From Candidatus Bathyarchaeota archaeon (GTDB lineage Archaea > Thermoproteota > Bathyarchaeia > TCS64), in the NCBI GenBank assembly GCA_002726865.1, contig PBSW01000052.1, positions 1 through 13,192 of the forward strand: 13,192 nt of DNA. Reading direction: 5' to 3'. A program made the position numbers and the translations under genes. Shown in pieces: positions 6,852-13,192 of the stretch. The notes under the pieces were generated by a model. It was given only the letters and a program-made list of their open reading frames with translations. It made no database searches and had not been told where the DNA came from. Every line of letters begins with the position of its first letter. Position 1 is the first letter of the stretch.

Positions 6852-7691
6852 TTATGTTTCAGTTATCAATATCTCCCCGTTTCCGCCTACCGCGTTATCC
6901 CCTCGATATCTCCTGAAAGAGGTATCTAGGTACTTCCCGGCTGACTTGATCCCAAATTGGTCTCGAAGCTGTCGTAGGTAGAGTTTCATAAAGTCAGGGC
7001 GGAAAGTGCCATCATAAACGTAAGTGGGTAAGAGGGAATCAACCCCTCCGAAGCAGGCAATAAATCCCCCGTTCCCTTTTGCCCCAGCCCCAACCCTCTT
7101 CGCGACCCTCCCAAAGACGAATATTTCACCCCCGTTCATATGGACTCCTAGGAAGGGGGCAGCATTCCCCTGAATCACGAGCATCCCCCGGCGCATGAAG
7201 GCCCCGGCTTCTAAGCCTACACCTCCACCCACGATGATTACCCCCCCTGTTATTCCCTTGGTGCCACCTCGGTAGGCCGCTCCGAGCTGGTGACCCGCAT
7301 CTTTATGGATCTTCAGAAGCCCCCCCTTCATCTCGGCCCCGGCCCAGTTAGATGCAGAGCCCGTTACAATCAGCTTCCCTCCCTCCATCTTAGCCCCAAC
7401 ATGCATCCCGACGCTACCCTCTACGATTATGTGACCAGCCGTCATACCATAACCGATGTACTTGACGTTTTCACACTCCCCTTGGATTGAGATTAGTTGG
7501 TCGGACGATATCTCAGCTGTTTTTCCATTCACGTAGAAGTAGTCTTCGAGCATTTGAATAGTGTTACCAATGTAGACAGGGAGTGAGCGGACCTCCTTGA
7601 TGGTTTTCCCAATCACTGAGTCGGGGGTGATAACCTCAGCTTCCATGGACAGATCAGTTAGATTTTTCGGCTTAAGTTTGAGTTCTTTTAT
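6852..7691 (-). CDS. fwdC: Formylmethanofuran dehydrogenase subunit C (FwdC), probable AUA start
   Basis: Structural subunit of formylmethanofuran dehydrogenase with a right-handed beta-helix built from Gly-rich repeats of about 20 residues, homologous to the glutamate synthase C-terminal domain. Repeats such as GSVGMHVGAKMEGGKL, SNWAGAEMKGGLL, GVGLEAGAFMRRGML and PFLGVHMNGGEI cover roughly residues 80-190 (279-residue form). The first conventional start is ATG at 7646 (264 residues), but the 15 codons upstream read IKELKLKPKNLTDLS, which continue the normal family N-terminus ahead of MEAEVITPD. They begin with ATA at 7691, directly after the ftr TAG (7694-7692), with GGTG (7700-7697) as a Shine-Dalgarno-like match about 6 bases ahead. 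ATG 7646 has no such sequence. Fourth gene after fwdD-fwdB-fwdA-ftr; mptN follows 14 bases later. Confidence 0.92.
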   Translation of the reverse strand: MKELKLKPKNLTDLSMEAEVITPDSVIGKTIKEVRSLPVYIGNTIQMLEDYFYVNGKTAEISSDQLISIQGECENVKYIGYGMTAGHIIVEGSVGMHVGAKMEGGKLIVTGSASNWAGAEMKGGLLKIHKDAGHQLGAAYRGGTKGITGGVIIVGGGVGLEAGAFMRRGMLVIQGNAAPFLGVHMNGGEIFVFGRVAKRVGAGAKGNGGFIACFGGVDSLLPTYVYDGTFRPDFMKLYLRQLRDQFGIKSAGKYLDTSFRRYRGDNAVGGNGEILITET

Positions 7692-8618
7692 CTACTCCAC
7701 CCCCAGGGCCTCCCTCAGCCCTAACTTGAATTTCCCTAGCTTCCCCCCAAAGTTGACGGCGGTGATCCACTTCACACCACCCACTTCAGTTGCGGCCCTT
7801 ATACCTGCCGCCATGGCCTTTATCACAGAGGGCTCGTCGAGGCCATTGAGGATTACCTCAATGACCGAGTTGCATCCAACGGGGACCTGGGAGTCTGGGA
7901 AGGTGTGCTTGATTGTGGGACAGAATGGGGTGTTGGTGGATGCCTTCAGGAAGGCATAGGTACTCCCTACCTTGCTCCCGCTCCTACAAAGCCCCCCGGG
8001 GAACGGGGCGATAACCCCTGGAACTTTCAAGATCGCCTCAACCGCCCTCTCCGAGGCCTCTAGAGTTACATCCTCGTTCTCCCCCATCACCAGAAAGTTG
8101 CCTCCGGCCACGGCTTTCACTGCCCCAAACTTGGCTTCTACTAGGAACTCTCCCGCCATCACCGGGATCCTCCAGAACCGCTGGCGCTTTCCCCATCCGT
8201 CCCCCATCCTCATCTTAACCTGATATCCGTCTCCGAAGAACCTGAGGCTCGTTCCCACGTCAAGCATGTCATCTGCCTCTTCCTCTGGGATCCCGTTAAA
8301 GATCGCAGTGGTGGGGCAGGTGAGCACACATTGCCCAATCCTGTTGAGCATCGACTTTGAAAGCCGTTTCTTGGAGAACCCAAAGATAATCACAGAGACC
8401 CCGGGACGTCCGTTGGGGGTCTCCTCAGAGGGGATCTCCCGCTCTATCCCGGCCTCGCAGTCGCACGCGATAACACTTGTCGCGAACCCTGTCATCTCCC
8501 TTGCAGCGATGTTCGCCCATTTCAGATTCTTCGCGGTGATAATAATCCTGGCGCCCCACATCCTAAAACCTTCAGCAAAGGTATCCTCGATATCTACGCC
8601 GTTTAGCGCGAAGCTCAT
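7692..8618 (-). CDS. ftr: Formylmethanofuran:tetrahydromethanopterin N-formyltransferase (Ftr)
   Basis: Transfers the formyl group from formylmethanofuran to N5 of tetrahydromethanopterin, the second step of the archaeal methyl branch. The 308 residues match the family length and contain NGVDIEDTFAEGF (6-18), SEETPNGRPGV (64-74), RIGQCVLTCPT (93-103), RFFGDGYQ (126-133), AGGNFLVMGE (171-180) and APFPGGLCRSGSKVGS (204-219). I chose ATG at 8618 because it overlaps the fwdA stop as TGATG, a translational-coupling arrangement, and begins close to the family start; GTG at 8627 would add three residues. Ftr lies inside the fwd cluster, between fwdA and fwdC. Its TAG is followed directly, in the same frame, by the probable AUA start of fwdC. 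Confidence 0.95.
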   Translation of the reverse strand: MSFALNGVDIEDTFAEGFRMWGARIIITAKNLKWANIAAREMTGFATSVIACDCEAGIEREIPSEETPNGRPGVSVIIFGFSKKRLSKSMLNRIGQCVLTCPTTAIFNGIPEEEADDMLDVGTSLRFFGDGYQVKMRMGDGWGKRQRFWRIPVMAGEFLVEAKFGAVKAVAGGNFLVMGENEDVTLEASERAVEAILKVPGVIAPFPGGLCRSGSKVGSTYAFLKASTNTPFCPTIKHTFPDSQVPVGCNSVIEVILNGLDEPSVIKAMAAGIRAATEVGGVKWITAVNFGGKLGKFKLGLREALGVE

Positions 8619-10321
8619 CAGATCCACTTTCCATTAGACTTCAAAGGGACCCCTCTTGGGAGGTATGTATCCTCCACCGGATAGTTCCTGAATCCCACCG
8701 TGTAGTAATTTTCGAAATCTTCCTTGATCTCCTTCATCACTTCTGCCTTCAGTTTCTCCGGCACCCAAGAGTCCACCCAGAAGGTGGAGCCTAAGGGTGT
8801 GGCCGTGACTTCGCCGTCTTTTACCACGATCTCGCCTCCCTTGATGGTATATGCTGCCCGTGTTAGGGCCTTCTCAAGGTCCTTGTACATTGAGGGCCTC
8901 CAGGTCGTGGGATCCAGATGATAGACGGAGACGTCTCCATCGGAGTTAACTCCTAAGTGGCCCTTGTCATCGAGTCCAAGGGCTTTCGCGGGGGCGGCCC
9001 GAGTAACCGTGGCGATTTCGCCGAAGGAGTACTCCCTGTAAATGTTTGGGAGTGTGGTCCTACGGAGTACCGACTTGTTCATCTCCCTCATGATGTCGGT
9101 ACGGGCCTGACGACTCATGAGCCAGGCGATCACAGTTGGGTAGAATGTGAAGGGCCCTCCGTTAGGGTGGTCTGTGGTCATGTAGACCCTCCACGGATCT
9201 TCAATGAGGAGAGCCAGCTCCAGCCCGATGCCCCATTGGATAGCATTGGTTGGATTGTCTTTCTCGAAGCTGTATGGGACGACTCCTGCGCCAGCCTCCA
9301 TCTCCACATCACTGTTAACCCACTTATTTCCAGTGATGTTCCATAGCCTAAACTGCCAGGGACCGTCCCCTGTCATCGTCGTGGTGTCCGTGAATATAAC
9401 CTGACCTAGGTCGATGGTTACGTGTTCATTGGCGTTGACGTATTTTGCCACCTTTTTGGCCCCAGATTTTACATTCATCCAGTTATCTCCATCCAGGGAG
9501 TTGAACTGACAGTGTACCACGTGGACCGTCGCCCTCCTCCCGTCAGCTGGCTTAATCCCCTTCACGGCCTCCATAGTTTTGATGGTGGTCTCACAGTTCC
9601 CCGGCACCCCTAGATTATTGCAGTGCAGATTGATGGTGTGGGGTAGCCCTAACTCTTCGTTCGCCTGGGCCAGCATCGTTATGATCCGTCTTGGTGAGAC
9701 CTCATAATTGTAGACCAGGTCGTCTAGACCCCCGACGTTGCTGCCCCACTTCCAGTTTTCGACGCCTCCCGGGTTCACAAGCTTAATAGCGTACCCCTTC
9801 GTGGCCTTGAGGAGCCAGGAGACGAAAGCCTTGAGCTTTTCGATGTCCCCCTCTTTGACGTATTTTAGAGTGAAGTGGTTATTCCCAAACAGGGTGAATG
9901 CCCCATTATCGATTATTGGTGTGTCGTTGAGCTCTTCATGGACATGGCGGGCTCCCATAGGGGACATCGCAGGCTCCATCACTACTGTGTAACCCATCTG
10001 GGCGTACCTGTAACCGGTGATAAATGTGCTAGGACAGCTATATCCCACCCCAGCCCGAGTCACCGTGGTCCTAGGGACCACGTCCCTTCTGTGGTCCTCG
10101 GGGCGCATAAGACGCCCTATATTGATCTTGGAGCCCGCAATGTGGCTATGGATGTCCACGCCCCCCGCCATCACAATCTTCCCTTTAGCATCTATGACCT
10201 TGGCGTTTCTGCCTACTTTCTCCACGACCTTCCCGCCACTGATGAGCACGTCCATTGCATCTCCATCGACACCGTTCAGTGGATCGTAGACATATCCGCC
10301 CTTGATCCTTAGGTCTCCTAT
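8618..10321 (-). CDS. fwdA: Formylmethanofuran dehydrogenase subunit A (FwdA), probable AUA start
   Basis: Amidohydrolase-fold subunit with a dinuclear zinc site that condenses formate with methanofuran. Numbered from ATA at 10321 (567 residues, the usual family length of about 570): IHSHIAG gives His58 and His60, KLVNPGG gives the carboxylatable Lys180, NLHCNN gives His233, HVVHCQ gives His270 and TTDHP gives Asp384, all at positions expected for FwdA. The first conventional start, ATG at 10255, would give 545 residues and delete the conserved opening GDLRIKGGYVYDPLNGVDG, which is in frame upstream with no ATG, GTG or TTG. GGAGG at 10335-10331 lies 9 bases before ATA 10321, and that ATA begins one base after the fwdB TGA. 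ATG 10255 has no comparable ribosome-binding site. The stop TGA shares bases with the ftr ATG. Confidence 0.93.
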   Translation of the reverse strand: MGDLRIKGGYVYDPLNGVDGDAMDVLISGGKVVEKVGRNAKVIDAKGKIVMAGGVDIHSHIAGSKINIGRLMRPEDHRRDVVPRTTVTRAGVGYSCPSTFITGYRYAQMGYTVVMEPAMSPMGARHVHEELNDTPIIDNGAFTLFGNNHFTLKYVKEGDIEKLKAFVSWLLKATKGYAIKLVNPGGVENWKWGSNVGGLDDLVYNYEVSPRRIITMLAQANEELGLPHTINLHCNNLGVPGNCETTIKTMEAVKGIKPADGRRATVHVVHCQFNSLDGDNWMNVKSGAKKVAKYVNANEHVTIDLGQVIFTDTTTMTGDGPWQFRLWNITGNKWVNSDVEMEAGAGVVPYSFEKDNPTNAIQWGIGLELALLIEDPWRVYMTTDHPNGGPFTFYPTVIAWLMSRQARTDIMREMNKSVLRRTTLPNIYREYSFGEIATVTRAAPAKALGLDDKGHLGVNSDGDVSVYHLDPTTWRPSMYKDLEKALTRAAYTIKGGEIVVKDGEVTATPLGSTFWVDSWVPEKLKAEVMKEIKEDFENYYTVGFRNYPVEDTYLPRGVPLKSNGKWI

Positions 10322-10322
10322 C

Positions 10323-11612
10323 TCAGGTATCCTCCTTGAGAGACTTCACCCTCTTTATTATCATCTCCAGCACCTCTCTGTCTGATTTTATACCGGTATG
10401 GGGCTCAACAACTTTCTTCAGACTCAGGCTAAATCCATCCATCCGATAAGCAGTGCCCGCGACCTCGATGCCGGCAGTGGCCACGGGAATTACTACCTTG
10501 CTTAACATAGTTGTAGGTGTGACTTTTTGGTCTAGGGTGATCGTGGGGATCTTAGCAAGGTGCTTTGCCGCATCGGAGGGGAATGTCGATACGGGGTCCG
10601 AAGCAATAATGATCGCTGCATCGGGTTCTCCTCTCGCGAGCATGTCCACGGCAGTGTATTCCCCTGGGTTGTAGCGAGGATATCCCCTGGCAAAGTCGAC
10701 GGCATAGGGGTAGCCTGTCTGCCAGGTGGTGACGGCATTGGCCCCGGCGACATTAAAGTGGCCTCGCATCGGCGTGAGAACGAACTTGGTGTGATGATTG
10801 AGCTCGGAGACGAGGCCCACAGCAGCATCAATATTCATGTGTCTCCCTTCACTCTGAGTAAGCCCGAGTCCGAAGAAGATCACGCCCATCTTAGCTTTTT
10901 TCATTCTCTTCACGAGAACTCTAATCACTTCTGCGGGGACCCCTGAGACATCTTCTGTGATCTTGCTGCCCCTCACAACAGCCCTAAGGGCTAAGAGGAG
11001 CTCAAAGTCACCTCCGTGGTCTACCTTGACAAACTGGTCGGCGATCCTGGATGTCTTAGTCTCCCGGACGTCCAACGAGACGATATAACGGCCCCTCCTT
11101 CCATCAGGAATATAGAGTCCCTTTGGTGTCACGGAGTAGCGCACAAAGTGCCGGATATGAGAATCACTTGGATTAGCCCCCCAGAACACGACGAGATCGG
11201 CCCTGTTCTTTACTTCTCCAAGGCTAGCTTTGGACTCTCCCACCTGCTGAAGCGCGAGGATTGTGGGTCCGTGGCAGACGGAGCTGGTGTTATCGAGAAC
11301 TCCGCCCGTGATTTCCGCGAGCTCTACGCAGGAGGCAACAGCGCCGCACTCTGTAGAACTGAGACCATAGATGATTGGCCTCTTGGCGGAGGCGAGGGTC
11401 AACGCAGCCATTTCAATAGCGTTATCTAGGGAGGACTCCTTCCCCCCAACAGAGGAGATATTTATACGGTTCATATTGTGACTCATGAACTTGGCTCGGG
11501 AGACGGTACAAGCATTTTTGGTCTTCTTGATCTTATTCCCCTCTACCGTGACCTCAAGGTCGTCGCAGAGGCAGCCACAGAAAGTACAGACGACATCAGT
11601 GATGACCGCCAT
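10323..11612 (-). CDS. fwdB: Formylmethanofuran dehydrogenase catalytic subunit B (FwdB/FmdB)
   Basis: Tungsten or molybdenum subunit that reduces CO2 to formate; 429 residues, full length for the family. The N-terminus carries the [4Fe-4S] motif Cys9-x2-Cys12-x3-Cys16 and Cys35 (VVCTFCGCLCDD, KNAC). SSVCHGPT contains Cys113, the expected metal ligand, encoded by TGC, so this is the Cys and not the selenocysteine form. Later motifs include VVFWGANPSDSHIRH, TPMRGHFNVAGAN and DPVSTFPSD, typical of the molybdopterin oxidoreductase fold. These features suggest a redox-active enzyme rather than the bacterial FhcB type, which lacks the metal site. The ATG overlaps the fwdD stop as TAATG. Subunits E, F and G (iron-sulfur proteins) are not present in the window. 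Whether W or Mo is used cannot be told. Confidence 0.95.
   Translation of the reverse strand: MAVITDVVCTFCGCLCDDLEVTVEGNKIKKTKNACTVSRAKFMSHNMNRINISSVGGKESSLDNAIEMAALTLASAKRPIIYGLSSTECGAVASCVELAEITGGVLDNTSSVCHGPTILALQQVGESKASLGEVKNRADLVVFWGANPSDSHIRHFVRYSVTPKGLYIPDGRRGRYIVSLDVRETKTSRIADQFVKVDHGGDFELLLALRAVVRGSKITEDVSGVPAEVIRVLVKRMKKAKMGVIFFGLGLTQSEGRHMNIDAAVGLVSELNHHTKFVLTPMRGHFNVAGANAVTTWQTGYPYAVDFARGYPRYNPGEYTAVDMLARGEPDAAIIIASDPVSTFPSDAAKHLAKIPTITLDQKVTPTTMLSKVVIPVATAGIEVAGTAYRMDGFSLSLKKVVEPHTGIKSDREVLEMIIKRVKSLKEDT
10331..10335 (-). promoter_or_regulatory. Shine-Dalgarno sequence that points to an AUA start of fwdA
   Basis: GGAGG inside the last codons of fwdB (its KEDT end) is the strongest ribosome-binding match near the fwdA start. 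Nine bases separate it from ATA at 10321-10319, whereas the first ATG is about 75 bases downstream. It is therefore placed to serve the ATA, not the ATG. Confidence 0.6.
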
Positions 11613-12004
11613 TAGGTCTCCTCCTTCAGGGTCGCGATGAGGTCAGTCAGAGACAAGACCCCCGTCACGGATGAACTAACCTCAGCCTCAACCCCCTTGA
11701 AGTCAGGAACCCCTGTTCCATAAGTCTCTGAGCCGAAGACCTGATTTGCCCAGAGGCTATACGGAAAAAAGGAGGACCCAGGCTCCAGTTTAGCGGAGAC
11801 CCTTGCGGATACGACCACGGAGCCGTGGGCCGTCTCGATCTTGACGGGATCACCTTCCCCGATCCCGAGCATTCCAGCATCCGCAGTACCTAGCTCGATG
11901 TAAGTAACGCTCCTAAAGTACTCTTCAGATGTCTTCCCTATCTCGAGGCCTACACCTTGCTGGGAGGTCCTGCCGCTATTGAGGATGACTTTGATCTTCT
12001 CCAT
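11612..12004 (-). CDS. fwdD: Formylmethanofuran dehydrogenase subunit D (FwdD)
   Basis: 130-residue subunit equivalent to the C-terminal molybdopterin-dinucleotide-binding domain of larger oxidoreductases, completing the cofactor pocket of FwdB. Family elements visible are VILNSGRTSQQGV (6-18), GIGEGDPVKIETAHGSVVV (47-65) and the pocket segment PGSSFFPYSLWANQV (75-89). The ATG at 12004 is preceded by GAGGT (12016-12012) at 7 bases. It is the first gene of the operon fwdD-fwdB-fwdA-ftr-fwdC-mptN, with stop/start overlap to fwdB. Confidence 0.93.
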   Translation of the reverse strand: MEKIKVILNSGRTSQQGVGLEIGKTSEEYFRSVTYIELGTADAGMLGIGEGDPVKIETAHGSVVVSARVSAKLEPGSSFFPYSLWANQVFGSETYGTGVPDFKGVEAEVSSSVTGVLSLTDLIATLKEET

Positions 12005-12049
12005 AGCTTCTACCTCGAATCAACCTAATTTCACAGGGAACAGACTTAA

Positions 12050-12060
12050 CATTTATGAAA
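12050..12060 (-). promoter_or_regulatory. Candidate TATA box for the fwd operon
   Basis: On the minus strand TTTCATAAATG lies about 50 bases upstream of the fwdD ATG, which would give a leader of roughly 25 bases holding the GAGGT ribosome-binding site at 12016-12012. The match to a TATA box is imperfect. Confidence 0.4.
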
Positions 12061-12150
12061 AAGATTACTAACTCTGAAAGCCATTTCTAGCGTGCTCATA
12101 GTAGACTTTAATTGTTTTTTCTAGTTGTCCTGGTTCAGTTTAGATGGGGG

Positions 12151-12167
12151 CGAAGATTGTGTCTTCG
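12151..12167. repeat. Short perfect hairpin
   Basis: CGAAGA (12151-12156) and TCTTCG (12162-12167) form a perfect 6-bp stem with a 5-base loop. On the plus strand a pyrimidine-rich stretch follows, but no plus-strand gene precedes it, so a terminator role is unsupported. It lies about 150 bases upstream of fwdD. Confidence 0.35.
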
Positions 12168-12265
12168 TGCCTTTCCTTCTTTATTGTAATAAGAATCCGT
12201 TCTCAGAATTTTATTTAGGTTTATGTATTAATCCTAAAAATGTAACAATCTGCTGGCGAAGAAAT

Positions 12266-12302
12266 CCACGTTTATAATCAGCCATGATAATTTCCAACGT
12301 GG
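12266..12302. repeat. 7-bp inverted repeat enclosing a second smaller one, downstream of the DUF1385 gene
   Basis: CCACGTT (12266-12272) and AACGTGG (12296-12302) are perfect inverted arms around an inner ATCA/TGAT pair, giving a long imperfect stem-loop. It lies about 55-90 bases beyond the DUF1385 stop on the minus strand, where it could stabilise or end that transcript, or act as a binding site upstream of the fwd operon. Confidence 0.4.
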
Positions 12303-12355
12303 GTCCTCTTAGAAAAGTGGTATACACGTGCGCTCGGATTTCATGTGAATTTGCC

Positions 12356-13192
12356 TCATCCACTGGGATCGATCTTATTGAGTCTCTTTACCTCCTTCAG
12401 AGCCGCCAAGGCTACCTCGATCATGCTGGGCTCCGGTTCCTGGGTGGTGAGGCGCTGCATGGCGAGACCTGGGGTTATGACCAGCTGCATGACGGGGGAG
12501 TCTCGGTACTTATCGCTGACTTTCAGAACTTCATATGATATGGCCCCCAAGACGGGAATAAGGATTATCCTGTAGGCGATCCTCATCATGAAGCTAGACC
12601 GGGGGAGAACCGAGAAGACCAGAATGCTGATGATCATCACAATGAAGAGGAAGCTGGTCCCGCACCGGGGGTTGAGCCTCGAGAACTCAGCAACGGTCTC
12701 GGTGTCCATGTTGGCCCCTGCCTCATGGGCATTGATAGCTTTATGCTCCGCCCCATGGTATTGAAGCACCCTCCTAAACTCCCCCCACCGAGAGACGAAG
12801 AAGAGGTATAGCCCGAAGAGTGTGAGGCGTACTGCGGACTCGGTGATGTTGAGGAAGAACCCGGTTAAGCCGAGATAGTTGGCTAGGAGGAAGGGGGTCA
12901 CCATGAAGAAGCCGATCATGCCGACCACAGCAACTAAAACTAGTACGTACTCCTTCCAGGTGAATTCTTCATCATCATCCAGGGCCACATTAGCTGAGTG
13001 GAATATTCCTTTGATCCCAAAGTACATGGTCTCGAAGAGGATAATGATTCCACGTATGAAGGGGAGCCCCAGTACCCGTCCCTGCTTTACCCTTGAGTTT
13101 ATCTCCTGGTTGTAGGTAGAGATACCGCCATCGGGCTGTCTGACGCATATCACCACATGGTCGCCTGATCGCATCATTATTCCCTCAATGAG
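12356..13192 (-). CDS. yqhQ: DUF1385 / YqhQ-family integral membrane protein, 5' end beyond the window
   Basis: Polytopic membrane protein of unknown biochemical function. The visible 278 residues start LIEGIMMRSG, matching the family opening '..VIEGVMMRS', so the true start lies a few codons outside the right edge; the ATG at 13177 is internal. Hydrophobic segments are at about residues 81-109, 114-135, 178-198 and 203-220. The family signature HGAEHK (146-151) is followed by SRLNPRCGTSFL (171-182), and the C-terminus QRLTTQEPEPSMIEVALAAL is also typical. An acidic stretch DDDEE (72-76) precedes the first long membrane segment. It is on the fwd strand but 351 bases away, so a shared operon is unlikely. 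Confidence 0.88.
   Translation of the reverse strand, partial: LIEGIMMRSGDHVVICVRQPDGGISTYNQEINSRVKQGRVLGLPFIRGIIILFETMYFGIKGIFHSANVALDDDEEFTWKEYVLVLVAVVGMIGFFMVTPFLLANYLGLTGFFLNITESAVRLTLFGLYLFFVSRWGEFRRVLQYHGAEHKAINAHEAGANMDTETVAEFSRLNPRCGTSFLFIVMIISILVFSVLPRSSFMMRIAYRIILIPVLGAISYEVLKVSDKYRDSPVMQLVITPGLAMQRLTTQEPEPSMIEVALAALKEVKRLNKIDPSG

Larger units (their letters stand above)
12005..12355. other. Intergenic region with the fwd operon promoter and two hairpins
   Basis: No gene is seen in these 351 bases, which separate the DUF1385 gene from fwdD (both minus strand). The fwdD end contains a TATA-like stretch; the distal part contains two inverted repeats. The rest is AT-rich and unremarkable. 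The plus-strand frame beginning at 12284 is a shadow across the DUF1385 gene. Confidence 0.6.

Noticed and set aside
7646..7694. ftr and fwdC in one frame separated only by TAG, suggesting a pyrrolysine-type readthrough fusion
   Set aside because: TAG also ends porGD and the 5216 gene, where it acts as a normal stop with further stops soon after. The residues after the ftr TAG match the FwdC N-terminus from its first position, so a separate start is simpler.
10532..11429. ORFs on either strand within fwdB
   Set aside because: Proline/serine-rich or random-looking shadows of fwdB.
13177..13177. ATG at 13177 as the start of the DUF1385 protein
   Set aside because: The five codons between it and the window edge encode LIEGI, part of the conserved family N-terminus, so the gene begins beyond the window.
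1..13192. CRISPR arrays, insertion sequences, tRNA or rRNA genes
   Set aside because: No regularly spaced repeats, transposase motifs, terminal repeats or cloverleaf-like sequences were seen in the gaps between genes.

Overview
The window is archaeal and comes from an organism that uses the archaeal branch of the Wood-Ljungdahl pathway with methanofuran and tetrahydromethanopterin-type cofactors. The evidence is a CdhA-type CO dehydrogenase subunit, tungsten/molybdenum formylmethanofuran dehydrogenase subunits, formylmethanofuran:H4MPT formyltransferase, a MptN-like ATP-grasp ligase, four-domain-type pyruvate:ferredoxin oxidoreductase genes, TATA-box promoters with short leaders, and frequent AGG/ATA codons. 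No methyl-CoM reductase, transposon, CRISPR array or rRNA/tRNA gene is visible. An anaerobic, possibly acetogenic archaeon (for example a Bathyarchaeia-like or Archaeoglobus-like physiology) fits, but the sequence alone does not fix the lineage.

Layout. 1-1228 (minus): the first ~400 codons of cdhA, running off the left edge, with an oddly broken start region. 1328-1699 (minus): a small cysteine-rich YgbA-family protein. 1700-2182: a divergent, AT-rich intergenic region with promoters facing both ways. 2183-5099 (plus): porGD-porA-porB, with the gamma and delta (ferredoxin) subunits fused. 5216-5749 (plus): an unrecognised protein with one N-terminal membrane anchor. 12004 down to 5959 (minus): a tightly packed operon fwdD-fwdB-fwdA-ftr-fwdC-mptN. 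12005-12355: a regulatory intergenic region with two hairpins. 12356-13192 (minus): a DUF1385/YqhQ membrane protein whose first few codons lie beyond the right edge.

How the genes fit together. Fwd reduces CO2 to formylmethanofuran, Ftr passes the formyl group to tetrahydromethanopterin, MptN probably adds a glutamate to that cofactor, CODH/ACS (CdhA) supplies the carbonyl group of acetyl-CoA, and Por interconverts acetyl-CoA and pyruvate. The window thus holds the entry and exit of a CO2-fixing (or, in reverse, acetyl-CoA-oxidising) route.

The most notable signal is in the starts. fwdA and fwdC both have conserved N-terminal coding sequence upstream of their first ATG/GTG/TTG, and in both an ATA codon sits where the family's first Met belongs, with a ribosome-binding sequence at the right distance. 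cdhA also lacks a normal start codon in its conserved N-terminus. The gene order fwdB-fwdA-ftr-fwdC equals the bacterial fhcBADC order of methylotrophs, here with an intact catalytic FwdB and an added fwdD.
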